From Palleronia sp. LCG004 (GTDB lineage Bacteria > Pseudomonadota > Alphaproteobacteria > Rhodobacterales > Rhodobacteraceae), in the NCBI RefSeq assembly GCF_032931615.1, contig NZ_CP136759.1:2805001-2869000 (forward strand): DNA of 64,000 bases, read 5' to 3'. A program made the translations under genes and the position numbers. Shown piece after piece: positions 39,622 through 48,410 of the stretch (the first letter of the stretch is position 1; the number at the start of each line of letters is the position of its first letter). The notes beneath the pieces were generated by a model that ran no database searches, was not told the origin of the DNA, and saw only the letters and a program-made list of their open reading frames with translations.

Positions 39622-40962
39622 ATGGACGCCGAAATCGCCGTCATCTCGGAAGAACTCGCCCGGATCTGGGCGTTGCTGCGATTGCAGGTGCAGAACCTCG
39701 CTCTGCCTTCGCGGCTCTGGCAGCTCGGGGTCGTCGCGGCCCTGATCGTCGCGGCCATCGCGTTCGCCCGGCTGGTCCAGCCCCGGATGCGCGAATGGAT
39801 GCGCGGGCTCGAGAATCGACCGAAATGGCAGCTTCGGCTGCTGCTGACGATCAACCGCCGGCTGAAGCTCATCTTCTTCACGATCTTCGTCTGGATCGCA
39901 CTCTGGACGATGCGGGGAATCACGCCCTATCCCTCGCGCAGCTACATTCTCGCGATGGTGGCGAGCCTTGCGCTCGCCTGGCTCGCCGTGGTCTTCGCGG
40001 TGCGGCTGGTGCGCAATCCCGCGCTGCGCTCCGTCGTGCGCTGGGGGCTCTGGATCTGGGTGACGCTCTACCTTCTCGGGATCACCGACGAGGTCGGGCG
40101 TGCGCTCGACCGGGTGGCCTTCACGCTGGGCGAATTCCGGTTGAGCCTCCTGTCCTTCCTGAAGGTGATCGTGCTCGTCTCGGTGCTGCTGACGATCGCG
40201 CGGATCCTGTCCTCGACCAGCGCCGAGCGTATCCGCCGCAACGAGTCGATCAGCCCCTCGATGCGGGTCCTCGTCGTGAAGATGCTGCAGATCGGGCTTT
40301 ACGGCGCGGCGCTCTTCGCGGCGCTCAGGATCGTGGGGGTGGATCTCACGGGGCTTGCGGTGCTGTCGGGCGCGATTGGCGTGGGGCTCGGCTTCGGTCT
40401 GCAAAAGGTCGTCTCGAACCTCGTTTCCGGGGTGATCATCCTGCTCGACAAGTCGATCAAGCCCGGCGACGTGATCTCTCTCGGCGATACGTTCGGCTGG
40501 ATCAACACGCTCGGCGCGCGCTACGCCTCGATCACGACGCGCGACGGCAAGGAATACCTGATCCCCAACGAGGATCTGATCACGGGGCAGGTGGTCAACT
40601 GGTCGCATTCGAACGAATTCGTCCGGCTCGATATCTTCTTCGGCACCGCCTATCACGACGATCCCCATGCCGTGCGCCGCATCGCGATCGGGGCTGCATC
40701 CGGTGTCGCGCGGGTGCTGTCGACGCCCGCGCCGGTCTGCCACATCACCGGCTTCGGCGGTTCGTCGGTCGATTACATCCTGCGGTTCTGGATCACCGAT
40801 CCGACAGGCGGTCTGACCAACATCCGCGGCAACGTCTATCTCGCGCTCTGGGATGCGTTCAAGGAAGAGGGGATCTCTATCCCGTTCCCGCAGCGCGAGG
40901 TGCGGGTGGTAAACGATACGCTCCGCGTCGAGACCGGTGCGGATCGGGATAACGGGCCGTGA
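39622..40962 (+). CDS. MscS-family mechanosensitive channel
   Basis: A 446-aa membrane protein. Five or so N-terminal helices lead to the MscS pore helix and beta domain: GLAVLSGAIGVGLGFGLQKVVSNLVSGVIILLDKSIKPGDVI, then RDGKEYLIPNEDLITGQVVNWS. C-terminal alpha/beta domain ends PFPQREVRV. The start at 39622 is preferred for the fit to the family; 39586 is also open. Releases solutes on hypo-osmotic shock. Confidence 0.92.
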   Translation: MDAEIAVISEELARIWALLRLQVQNLALPSRLWQLGVVAALIVAAIAFARLVQPRMREWMRGLENRPKWQLRLLLTINRRLKLIFFTIFVWIALWTMRGITPYPSRSYILAMVASLALAWLAVVFAVRLVRNPALRSVVRWGLWIWVTLYLLGITDEVGRALDRVAFTLGEFRLSLLSFLKVIVLVSVLLTIARILSSTSAERIRRNESISPSMRVLVVKMLQIGLYGAALFAALRIVGVDLTGLAVLSGAIGVGLGFGLQKVVSNLVSGVIILLDKSIKPGDVISLGDTFGWINTLGARYASITTRDGKEYLIPNEDLITGQVVNWSHSNEFVRLDIFFGTAYHDDPHAVRRIAIGAASGVARVLSTPAPVCHITGFGGSSVDYILRFWITDPTGGLTNIRGNVYLALWDAFKEEGISIPFPQREVRVVNDTLRVETGADRDNGP

Positions 40963-41028
40963 ATGTCTCCCGCCCGATGAAGCCGCAACGTTCTTGAAGG
41001 CACCCGTACGGCGGGGCATCTTCGGCCC

Positions 41029-41352
41029 ATGTCATGGCTGGCACGAATCGCGGAACGGCTGATCGACGCGTCGCGGGACGCGGGCGACCTCGAAGGGCTC
41101 GAGGGCGAGGGCAAGCCCATCGCCGTCGCCGAAGGCGGGCTCGACCCGCTGGAGGAGGCGGGTTTCCGGATCATGAAGACCGAGGGCGTGGTGCCGCCCG
41201 AGGTTGCGCTGATGCAGCGGGCGGCGTCCGAGCGCGCCGCACTCGCCGCCGCCGAGACCGAGCCCGAACGACGTGCTGCGATGGCCGCGCTGGGGCAGAC
41301 GCAGATGCGCCTCGCCATGCTGTCGGAGCGTCGGCGCGGCCTGCGCTACTGA
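41029..41352 (+). CDS. DUF1992 (DnaJC28-like) protein
   Basis: A 107-aa protein: AERLIDASRDAGDLEGLEGEGKPI matches the DUF1992 pattern (aERiREAmerGeFddLpGkGKPl). A helical C-terminus follows. Function unknown; often encoded as a small stand-alone gene. Confidence 0.75.
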   Translation: MSWLARIAERLIDASRDAGDLEGLEGEGKPIAVAEGGLDPLEEAGFRIMKTEGVVPPEVALMQRAASERAALAAAETEPERRAAMAALGQTQMRLAMLSERRRGLRY

Positions 41353-41394
41353 GCGGGCTGGATACCGTGGGGCAGCGTCCTATCTCGCCCGATC

Positions 41395-41862
41395 ATGGAC
41401 TGGACCCTCTTCTTCATCTTTCTCGCGGCCTGCGGCGGTGCGGCGGCAACCGGCGTGATGTTCTCACCCGGCCAATGGTACGACGCGCTCGAAAAGCCGG
41501 CTTGGACGCCGCCGAACTGGGTTTTCCCGGTCACGTGGACCGTGCTCTACCTCTTCATCGCCAATGCCGGCGCGCGAATCGCATCGGAGCCCGCCAATGC
41601 CTATGCGATGGGGTTCTTCGCCGTCCAGATCGCGTTCAACACGCTCTGGACGCCGGTGTTCTTCGGATTGCACAAGATGAAGGCCGCGCTCGTCGTGATC
41701 GCGATCCTCTGGGTTGCGGTCTTTGCCACGACGGTCAGCTTCTGGGATCTCGACTTCATCGCCGGGATCCTGTTCGTGCCCTATCTCATCTGGGTCAGCA
41801 TCGCCGCTGCGCTCAATTTCGAGGTGTGGCGGCTCAACCGTCGCGGCCCGATCACCACCTAG
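41395..41862 (+). CDS. tspO: TspO/MBR-family membrane protein
   Basis: A 155-aa five-helix protein with the family segments WYDALEKPAWTPPNWVFPVTWTVLY, AYAMGFFAVQIAFNTLWTPVFFG and PYLIWVSIAAALNFEVWRLN. In Rhodobacter, TspO (CrtK) lies in the carotenoid cluster and acts as an oxygen-linked negative regulator of photopigment genes. Here its stop overlaps that of crtC (convergent). Confidence 0.93.
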   Translation: MDWTLFFIFLAACGGAAATGVMFSPGQWYDALEKPAWTPPNWVFPVTWTVLYLFIANAGARIASEPANAYAMGFFAVQIAFNTLWTPVFFGLHKMKAALVVIAILWVAVFATTVSFWDLDFIAGILFVPYLIWVSIAAALNFEVWRLNRRGPITT

Positions 41863-42725
41863 CCGCGCCAGTTCGCCCGGCGCGGCACACGTACCGCCAG
41901 AAGCGGCATGAGCCATGGCCCCCGGAACCGGTCGAGGTCGAGCGCTTCGTGCGTACCGGTCACCTCCTCACCGTCGATGCACGTCCTCACGGCCGAACGG
42001 GAGTAGAAGGGCGCATCGAGCATCGGCAGGACCTGTTTGGGCGCATACCCTGCATCGGCGCGCGTCTCGCGGCGCACCTGCCACCGCGTTCTGGGCAGCG
42101 TCGCACGGGCCGGCGGGTCGATATCCGAAACATTGCCGTCGCGGCCGATGTGGATTGCGGTGGTCGAGGGCGATCCGTCGCGCAACGTTGCCTCGTAAAA
42201 GCAGGTCGTGCCGTCCTTGCCCGGAAAGCGCCCCCAGCTCCAGTAGCTGAAATCGGCCTCAAGCGGGCGCGTCCCCGAATTCGCGTCGAAATAGCCGTGC
42301 CCGGACCAGCGCCCCCGGTCCCCGAGATCGACATGGATGCGACCCGATGGCGCCAGTGGCCTCCAGAGATGACTGTCGTCGGGTGCGAGCGAGATCTCGG
42401 CCCCCGTCAGCGCATCTGGCTCGAAGGTGATCGTGCCGCGAATGCGCGAGATTAGAGGCGGGGAGCTTACTTCCTCGACCGTGACGATCAGCTTGCCGTC
42501 GCGCCATTCCATCGCCGAAGGGCCGATCCCGATCCGTTCGGGTGTCTGCGAGAGGGCATCGCGCCCGCGATCGGTCATGGCAAAACGCCCGCCGGGCCCG
42601 TAGGTCGCGATGTTCAGGCAGCAATGATCGCGCGGATCGCGGTGCCCGGACCAGCGATACCAGGGCGAGAAGACCGATCCTATGAACCCGATGGCCGAGA
42701 CGCCGCGGGTTCCGTCGTCGGAGAT
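41859..42725 (-). CDS. crtC: Carotenoid 1,2-hydratase (hydroxyneurosporene synthase), start uncertain
   Basis: CrtC adds water at C-1,2 of neurosporene-type carotenoids. Recognisable segments: IGFIGSVFSPWYRWSG, DHCCLNIATYGPGGRFAMTDRGR, SHLWRPLAPSGRIHVDL, GHGYFDANSGTRPLE and SYWSWGRF. The frame is open far upstream through crtD, but there is no ATG, GTG, TTG or CTG near the expected N-terminus. The coordinate given is an ATC codon (42725) in ISDDGTRGV, where relatives begin; this gives 288 aa, close to the usual 280. The next ATG (MTDRGR) would delete conserved sequence. A non-canonical start or a coupling to crtD is possible. It overlaps crtD by about 45 bp. Confidence 0.85.
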   Translation of the reverse strand: MSDDGTRGVSAIGFIGSVFSPWYRWSGHRDPRDHCCLNIATYGPGGRFAMTDRGRDALSQTPERIGIGPSAMEWRDGKLIVTVEEVSSPPLISRIRGTITFEPDALTGAEISLAPDDSHLWRPLAPSGRIHVDLGDRGRWSGHGYFDANSGTRPLEADFSYWSWGRFPGKDGTTCFYEATLRDGSPSTTAIHIGRDGNVSDIDPPARATLPRTRWQVRRETRADAGYAPKQVLPMLDAPFYSRSAVRTCIDGEEVTGTHEALDLDRFRGPWLMPLLAVRVPRRANWRG

Positions 42726-44239
42726 TCCGTCGAGATACCACCATGCATATCCGCCGCGTCCGACCTGCCGGTCGAAGAGAGGCTCAGGCCGATCGCGCTG
42801 GCGGCGTGTCGGCCTGACAGGGCTGCCATCGGCACCCCCGCTCCCGGATGCGTCCCCCCGCCCGCCAGATACAGTCCCGGAACCGCGCTCTGCGCCGTCG
42901 GGCGCCTGAAGGCTGCCATCGTGCCCTGGGGCGAGCGCCCGTAGAGCGCGCCCCCCGATCCCGGAAAGAGCCGCCCGAAGCCCCTGGGCCCCGTAAGGGC
43001 CGTGGCCGGCGGCTCCGGATCGAAGCGGAGATCCCGCTCGGCCAGGGTGGTGAAGGTCCGCTGACGACATTGATTGAACTCCTGCTCGGGGGTGTCGGGG
43101 GCGGCGTTGACGATGATCTCGAACCGCTCGGGGCCGTCGGGGGGCGTGCGGCCCGTGCCGCGATCCTGCGCGCAGACATAGATCGTCGGGTCGAGCGGCG
43201 GCAGCCCATCGGCGATCCGGTCGAATTCCGAATGCGGATCGCGGCCGAAGAAGACATTGTGATGCACCAGATCCGCGCCCTGTGGTCGCGCCGCGAAGGC
43301 CCAGACCTCGGCCGAGAGGCTCAGAGGCTCGACCGCTCCGCGAGGCACGGCATCGGTCACGTCGCTTCCCAGAAGCCCGTGCCTGAGCGCGCGCGGATCG
43401 CCGTTGAAGACGACGCGGTCGCAATCGAGGACCGTCCCATCCTCGAGCTCCACCGCGCTCACGCGCCCTTCGTCGGTCACGATCCGGGTGGCGACGCTGG
43501 CATAGCGGATGCGCGCCCCGAGATCGGTGGCAAGCGCCGCCATGCCGCGGGCGAGCGCCGCGATGCCGCCCTCGACGCGCCAGATCCCGGCGGCCTCTGC
43601 CTCCCAGATCAGCGAGAGGAGCGCAGGTGTACCGAAGGGGGAGCCGCCGACATAGGTGGCGTAGCGCCCGAAAAGCTGTCTGAGCCGCGGATCGGTGAAA
43701 TCGCGGGCAAGCCGTCCGGCCAGGCTCCGGCCGGGCGACATCGCGCGCAACAAGCCCGGATCGCGTGCGACGAGCGCCGCGAACGACAGGGGGCGGGGGG
43801 CGGGCGCGCGTAGCATCGGGTCTTCGAAGGTGGCAAAGAGTCGGCGGGCGCGGGCGGCGAAGGCGCGGAACTCCTTCCCTGCGGCGGGCCCCGCGAAATT
43901 GGCGATGGCCCTGGCATTCTCACCTTCGTTCGACGTGAGGTCGAGCCGGCTGCCGTCGGGCCAGAAATGGCGCGCAAGAAGCGGCTCGGGAGCGAGCGTC
44001 ACGTAATCGTCGAGCGCGGCACCGGCCTCCTCGAACAGCTCGTCGAAGACGACGCGCAGCGTCAGGACTGTCGGGCCCGCATTGACCGGTCCCGCGGCGC
44101 TGTCCTGCGTGCGCGCCTTGCCGCCCGGCGCTGTGCCTCGATCGAGGATCGTGACGTCGCACCCCTTCGCGGCGAGCGCGATGGCGGCGGAGAGGCCGCC
44201 CATGCCGGCTCCAATGACGATGATGCGGGTCTCGCTCAT
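42680..44239 (-). CDS. crtD: Methoxyneurosporene 3,4-desaturase
   Basis: A 519-aa FAD enzyme: RIIVIGAGMGGLSAAIALAAKG, APGGKARTQ, GPTVLTLRVVFDELF, and the C-terminal GLYLAGGGTHPGAGVPMAALSGRHAA. It introduces the 3,4 double bond in the spheroidene pathway. The ATG at 44239 is chosen for the FAD motif position. The C-terminus runs about 30 residues past the usual end and overlaps crtC. Divergent from crtE across a PpsR box. Confidence 0.93.
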   Translation of the reverse strand: MSETRIIVIGAGMGGLSAAIALAAKGCDVTILDRGTAPGGKARTQDSAAGPVNAGPTVLTLRVVFDELFEEAGAALDDYVTLAPEPLLARHFWPDGSRLDLTSNEGENARAIANFAGPAAGKEFRAFAARARRLFATFEDPMLRAPAPRPLSFAALVARDPGLLRAMSPGRSLAGRLARDFTDPRLRQLFGRYATYVGGSPFGTPALLSLIWEAEAAGIWRVEGGIAALARGMAALATDLGARIRYASVATRIVTDEGRVSAVELEDGTVLDCDRVVFNGDPRALRHGLLGSDVTDAVPRGAVEPLSLSAEVWAFAARPQGADLVHHNVFFGRDPHSEFDRIADGLPPLDPTIYVCAQDRGTGRTPPDGPERFEIIVNAAPDTPEQEFNQCRQRTFTTLAERDLRFDPEPPATALTGPRGFGRLFPGSGGALYGRSPQGTMAAFRRPTAQSAVPGLYLAGGGTHPGAGVPMAALSGRHAASAIGLSLSSTGRSDAADMHGGISTESPTTEPAASRPSGS

Positions 44240-44268
44240 GCGCGATTCTTGACTCACCCTGATCGATG

Positions 44269-44286
44269 TGTCCAGATTGGTTGACA
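44269..44286. promoter_or_regulatory. PpsR/CrtJ box between crtD and crtE
   Basis: TGTCCAGATTGGTTGACA fits TGT-N12-ACA exactly. It lies 29 bp before crtD and 37 bp before crtE, placed to control both. PpsR/CrtJ represses these promoters under aerobic or bright-light conditions. Confidence 0.75.
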
Positions 44287-44322
44287 CTTTCGCCTATCCC
44301 CGTCCGCGAGGTTGCAGTCGCC

Positions 44323-45198
44323 ATGTCCATTTCGACCCGGATCGAGAGCCATCTCGCCCGCACGATCGAGAGGGGTCGGGGCGGGGATGCACCCGCGCGG
44401 CTGTCCTCCGCGCTGCATTACGCGACCGCGCCCGGCGGCGCGCGGATCCGGCCAACCATTTGCACGAGCGTCGCGCTCGCCTGCCTCGACGACCGGCCGG
44501 CGCTGACCGATGCGGCGGCCGTCGCGCTCGAACTCGTCCACTGTGCGAGTCTCGTCCACGACGACATGCCCTGTTTCGACGATGCGGACATGCGGCGTGG
44601 CAAGCCTTCGGTCCATCGAGCCTTTTCCGAACCGCTTGCCCTTCTGACGGGCGACAGCCTCATCGTCATGGCCTTCGACACCCTTGCCCGCGCCGCGCCG
44701 CAGGACCCGCTTCGCGCGGTGGAGCTCATCCGCATCCTCGCTGCGCGAACCGGCATGCCCGGTGGCATCTGCGCGGGGCAGGGGTGGGAAAGCGAGGCAC
44801 GGATCGACCTCGCTGCCTATCACCGCGCCAAGACCGGCGCGCTGTTCGTGGCCGCGACCCAAATGGGTGCCGTCGCCGCCGGACAAGAGGCCGAGCCCTG
44901 GGAAGAGTTGGGTCAGCGGATCGGCGAGGCGTTCCAGGTGGCCGACGACTTGCGCGACGCGCTCTACGATGCCGAGGCGCTGGGCAAGCCCGCCGGTCAG
45001 GACGACCTGCACGGACGGCCGAACGCAGTGGCCGCGCTGGGCGTCGACGGGGCGGTCGGGCGGCTGACCGATATCCTTGGCGGCGCGATCGCGTCGATCC
45101 CGTCCTGTCCGGGTGAAGCATCGCTCGCAGCGATGGTGCGGCGCTATGCTGAGAAGCTGACGCCGCTCACCCACAGACCCGCCCGCGTGGGCCACTGA
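44323..45198 (+). CDS. crtE: Geranylgeranyl diphosphate synthase
   Basis: A 291-aa trans-prenyltransferase. First aspartate-rich motif in VHDDMPCFDDADMRRG, second in FQVADDLRD, with GGARIRP near the N-terminus. Supplies C20 diphosphate to carotenoids and the bacteriochlorophyll tail. The start at 44323 fits the family. It leads the crtEF-bch-puf superoperon and is followed by crtF after 3 bp. Confidence 0.94.
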   Translation: MSISTRIESHLARTIERGRGGDAPARLSSALHYATAPGGARIRPTICTSVALACLDDRPALTDAAAVALELVHCASLVHDDMPCFDDADMRRGKPSVHRAFSEPLALLTGDSLIVMAFDTLARAAPQDPLRAVELIRILAARTGMPGGICAGQGWESEARIDLAAYHRAKTGALFVAATQMGAVAAGQEAEPWEELGQRIGEAFQVADDLRDALYDAEALGKPAGQDDLHGRPNAVAALGVDGAVGRLTDILGGAIASIPSCPGEASLAAMVRRYAEKLTPLTHRPARVGH

Positions 45199-45201
45199 TC
45201 C

Positions 45202-46305
45202 ATGCGCGATGCCGGTGGCGCGCCGGGCTGGTGCGAAAGGCTGGTGCGCGATCCCCGTTTCCGGCGCTGGGCCGCCCGGTTCCCCCTGACCCGATCCCAT
45301 GTGCGGCACGAGGGCGAGGCGATCTTCGACATTGTCTCGGGCTTCGCTCAAAGCCAGGTCCTGCGCGTCCTTGTCGAACTGCGCGTCCTGCATCTGGTCG
45401 AAGGCCGTCCGCGAGAGATCGGCGCACTCGCCCGTGAGCTGCCCTTGCCGGACGACCGGGCGGAGATCCTGATCCGCGGCGGCGTCGCGCTGGGCCTGCT
45501 GCGTCTTTCGCGCGGTCGCGTGCGGCTCAGCCTGCGCGGCGCCGCGCTTCTGGGCGTGCCCGGGCTCGAGGAGATGATCCGCCATCACGATATCCTCTAC
45601 CGCGACCTTTCGGACCCGGTCGCGTTCTTCCGCGGTGAGGTCGAGACCGAACTGGCGGGCTTCTGGCCCTACGTCTTCGGGCAGGGCGGCGAAGCGGGGG
45701 CAGAGGACAGCGCACGCTATTCGCGTCTCATGGCCGAGAGCCAGATCCTCGTGGCCGAGGATACGCTTGCCGCGATCGACCTGCGGGGCGTCTCGCGTCT
45801 CGTCGATGTGGGCGGCGGGACGGGAATGTTCCTGGCGCACGTGGCCGGGGCGCTGCCGCACGCCGATCTGGTCCTCTTCGACCTGCCGCAGGTGATGGGC
45901 CCGGCGCGTGCCGCGCTCGAGGGGCAGGGGCTCGGCGGGCGAATCACGTTCGCCCCGGGGAATTTCCGGCACGACGATCTGCCCGAGGGGGCGGATGCGA
46001 TCACCCTCGTCCGCGTGCTCTACGATCATCCCGACGTCGTGGTGCGCACACTCCTGAGCCGCGCACGCGCGGCCCTATCGCCGGGCGGACGGCTCATCGT
46101 GTCCGAGCCGATGACCGGCGGAGACGCCCCTCACGTCGCGGGCGACATCTATTTCGCGCTGTATTGCATGGCGATGCGGACCGGCCGCGCCCGTGCGCCC
46201 GGCCGCATTGCGGAGCTTCTGCGCGAGGCCGGTTTCGGCGAGATCCGCATCGCCCGATCATCGCGGCCCTTCGTGACGAGTGTGGTCGAAGGACGCGCCG
46301 TCTGA
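45202..46305 (+). CDS. crtF: Hydroxyneurosporene O-methyltransferase
   Basis: A 367-aa SAM-dependent O-methyltransferase: N-terminal dimerisation helix region, then RLVDVGGGTGMFLAHVAGALP (SAM site), VLFDLPQVM and the late GRLIVSEPMTGGDAP. It methylates the 1-hydroxyl group made by CrtC. Follows crtE closely. Confidence 0.93.
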   Translation: MRDAGGAPGWCERLVRDPRFRRWAARFPLTRSHVRHEGEAIFDIVSGFAQSQVLRVLVELRVLHLVEGRPREIGALARELPLPDDRAEILIRGGVALGLLRLSRGRVRLSLRGAALLGVPGLEEMIRHHDILYRDLSDPVAFFRGEVETELAGFWPYVFGQGGEAGAEDSARYSRLMAESQILVAEDTLAAIDLRGVSRLVDVGGGTGMFLAHVAGALPHADLVLFDLPQVMGPARAALEGQGLGGRITFAPGNFRHDDLPEGADAITLVRVLYDHPDVVVRTLLSRARAALSPGGRLIVSEPMTGGDAPHVAGDIYFALYCMAMRTGRARAPGRIAELLREAGFGEIRIARSSRPFVTSVVEGRAV

Positions 46306-46311
46306 TGCGAG

Positions 46312-46329
46312 TGTCTATTCAGATTGACA
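46312..46329. promoter_or_regulatory. PpsR/CrtJ box 1 upstream of bchC
   Basis: TGTCTATTCAGATTGACA is an exact TGT-N12-ACA site. It is paired with a second box 26 bp downstream, the tandem arrangement known for cooperative PpsR/CrtJ binding at bchC. Confidence 0.8.
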
Positions 46330-46337
46330 GAGTAAAG

Positions 46338-46355
46338 TGTAAGCTTAGACTGACA
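46338..46355. promoter_or_regulatory. PpsR/CrtJ box 2 upstream of bchC
   Basis: TGTAAGCTTAGACTGACA is an exact TGT-N12-ACA site, ending 55 bp before the bchC start. With box 1 it lies in the 105-bp crtF-bchC gap, so bchC has its own repressible promoter within the superoperon. Confidence 0.8.
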
Positions 46356-46410
46356 CCATGATCCGTACCGGGTTCGGACCCGGTCCACCGCGACAGGGAG
46401 GACGTCTCAG

Positions 46411-47352
46411 GTGATCGAAACCTCCGCAATCATCCTCGATGCTCCCCGCGCGCTCGGCCTCGGTCCGGCAATGCTTCGCGATCCGCAGGACGGTGACGTG
46501 GTAATCGATATCCTGCATTCGGGCATTTCCACCGGCACGGAGAAACTTTTTTGGACCGGCGAGATGCCCCCCTTTCCCGGAATGGGCTACCCGCTCGTCC
46601 CCGGTTACGAATCGGTGGGCGAGGTGGTGGACGCGCGACCGGGTGCGGGGATTGCGATCGGAACGCGCGTGTTCGTGCCGGGGGCCGATTGCTATGACGG
46701 GCTGCGCGGCCTCTTCGGCGGGGCGTCCCGGCGGATCGTGACGCCGGCCGCTCGGGTTACGCCGATCGACCCGGAACTCGGACGCGACGGTGCGATCCTC
46801 GCGCTTGCCGCGACGGCGCGGCACACGATCGCCGGTCTCAGGACCGACTTGCCAGACCTGATCGTTGGCCACGGAACGCTCGGCCGCCTTCTGGCGCGGT
46901 TGACCGTGCTGGCCGGCGGATCGCCTACGATCTGGGAGGTCGACCCTTCACGGCGCAGCGGCGCGCGCGGCTACGAGGTGATCGATCCCGCGGGCGACGA
47001 GACACGGAATTACGGCACGATCTTCGACGCATCGGGCCGCGCCGATCTGCTGCCCGAACTCATCGGGCGCATCGCCAAGGGCGGCGAGATCGTGCTCGCG
47101 GGCTTCTACACCGACCCGATCAGCTTTGCCTTTCCGCCTGCCTTCATGAAGGAGGCGCGGCTCCGCGTCGCCGCCGAATGGACCCCCTCCGACATGCGCG
47201 TGGTGACTGATCTGGTCGGCTCCGGCGCGCTCGACCTCGGTGGGCTCGTCACGCATTCGGCACGGCCCGACGATGCCGTCGCGGCCTACGAGACGGCCTT
47301 CACCGATCCGGCCTGTCTCAAGATGATACTCGACTGGAAGGACGTGGCATGA
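46411..47352 (+). CDS. bchC: 3-hydroxyethyl bacteriochlorophyllide a dehydrogenase
   Basis: A 313-aa medium-chain-dehydrogenase-type protein: [32 protein letters not shown] is diagnostic for BchC, and [16 protein letters not shown] is the cofactor site. It oxidises the C-3 hydroxyethyl group. The start is GTG at 46411. Its stop overlaps the bchX start (ATGA). Confidence 0.96.
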   Translation: MIETSAIILDAPRALGLGPAMLRDPQDGDVVIDILHSGISTGTEKLFWTGEMPPFPGMGYPLVPGYESVGEVVDARPGAGIAIGTRVFVPGADCYDGLRGLFGGASRRIVTPAARVTPIDPELGRDGAILALAATARHTIAGLRTDLPDLIVGHGTLGRLLARLTVLAGGSPTIWEVDPSRRSGARGYEVIDPAGDETRNYGTIFDASGRADLLPELIGRIAKGGEIVLAGFYTDPISFAFPPAFMKEARLRVAAEWTPSDMRVVTDLVGSGALDLGGLVTHSARPDDAVAAYETAFTDPACLKMILDWKDVA

Positions 47353-48359
47353 GCCTCGACGATCCGAACACCCCGAACCTTCGCGACTACGACGCCAAGC
47401 TGCGCGACGAGGCGGCCGAGCCGTCGCTCGAGGTGCCGCAATCCGAGCCGACGAAGCACACGCAGATCATCGCGATCTACGGCAAGGGCGGCATCGGCAA
47501 ATCCTTCACCCTCGCCAATCTCAGTCACATGATGGCCGAAGAGGGCAAGCGCGTCCTGCTGATCGGGTGCGATCCGAAATCCGACACGACCTCGCTCCTC
47601 TTCGGGGGCAAGGCCTGCCCGACGATCATCGAGACCTCGACCCGCAAGAAGCTTGCCGGCGAGGAGGTGAAGATCGGCGATGTCTGCTTCAAGCGCGGCG
47701 GCGTCTTCGCAATGGAGCTTGGCGGGCCCGAGGTCGGCCGCGGCTGTGGCGGGCGCGGCATCATCCACGGCTTCGAACTGCTTGAGAAACTCGGCTTCCA
47801 CGACTGGGATTTCGACTACGTTCTGCTCGACTTCCTGGGCGACGTGGTTTGCGGCGGCTTCGGCCTGCCCATCGCGCGTGACATGGCGCAGAAGGTCATC
47901 CTCGTCGGATCGAACGATCTGCAAAGCCTCTACGTCGCAAACAACGTCTGCTCGGCTGTCGAATATTTCCGCAAGATGGGCGGCAATGTCGGTGTCGCGG
48001 GTCTTGTCGTGAACAAGGATGACGGGTCGGGCGAGGCGCATGCCTTCGCCGAAGCCGTGGGCATTCCGGTTCTGGCCGCGATCCCGGCCGACGACGATCT
48101 GCGCAAGAAATCCGCGAACTACCAGATTGTGGGTTCGCGTGCCTCGCCTTGGGGTGGCCTCTTCGCCGGGCTGGCCGAGGCCGTGGGGGTGGCCCCCGGC
48201 CTGCGCCCCGCGCCCCTCGATCAGGACGGTCTGCTTGGGCTTTTCGACAGCAAGGACACGGGCGGCGACGTGGTACTCGAACCCGCGAGCGATGCCGACA
48301 TGCGCGGCAAGAAGGGAGTGGCGAAGGCCTCGCTCGAGGTGATCTACGACGAGGTCTGA
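47349..48359 (+). CDS. bchX: Chlorophyllide a reductase iron protein subunit
   Basis: A 336-aa NifH-like ATPase: [18 protein letters not shown] (P-loop), [15 protein letters not shown], and cluster cysteines in GRGCGGRGI and GDVVCGGFG. It passes electrons to BchYZ for ring-B reduction to a bacteriochlorin. A hairpin follows the stop. Confidence 0.97.
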   Translation: MSLDDPNTPNLRDYDAKLRDEAAEPSLEVPQSEPTKHTQIIAIYGKGGIGKSFTLANLSHMMAEEGKRVLLIGCDPKSDTTSLLFGGKACPTIIETSTRKKLAGEEVKIGDVCFKRGGVFAMELGGPEVGRGCGGRGIIHGFELLEKLGFHDWDFDYVLLDFLGDVVCGGFGLPIARDMAQKVILVGSNDLQSLYVANNVCSAVEYFRKMGGNVGVAGLVVNKDDGSGEAHAFAEAVGIPVLAAIPADDDLRKKSANYQIVGSRASPWGGLFAGLAEAVGVAPGLRPAPLDQDGLLGLFDSKDTGGDVVLEPASDADMRGKKGVAKASLEVIYDEV

Positions 48360-48369
48360 GTTGAGAGCG

Positions 48370-48387
48370 CCGGGGGCCAGCCCCCGG
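48370..48387 (+). terminator. Hairpin between bchX and bchY
   Basis: CCGGGGG (48370-48376) pairs with CCCCCGG (48381-48387) over a CCAG loop. There is no T-run, and the downstream genes belong to the same operon. It is more likely an mRNA-stabilising or attenuating structure that lowers bchYZ relative to bchX than a full terminator. Confidence 0.5.
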
Positions 48388-48410
48388 ACCCCCGGAGTAT
48401 TTCAGGACAG

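Noticed and set aside
39445..41019. 524-codon minus-strand frame opposite the MscS-type gene
   Set aside because: It is low-complexity and Arg/Asp/Glu-rich, as expected for the antisense of a GC-rich membrane gene; the plus strand has clear MscS motifs.
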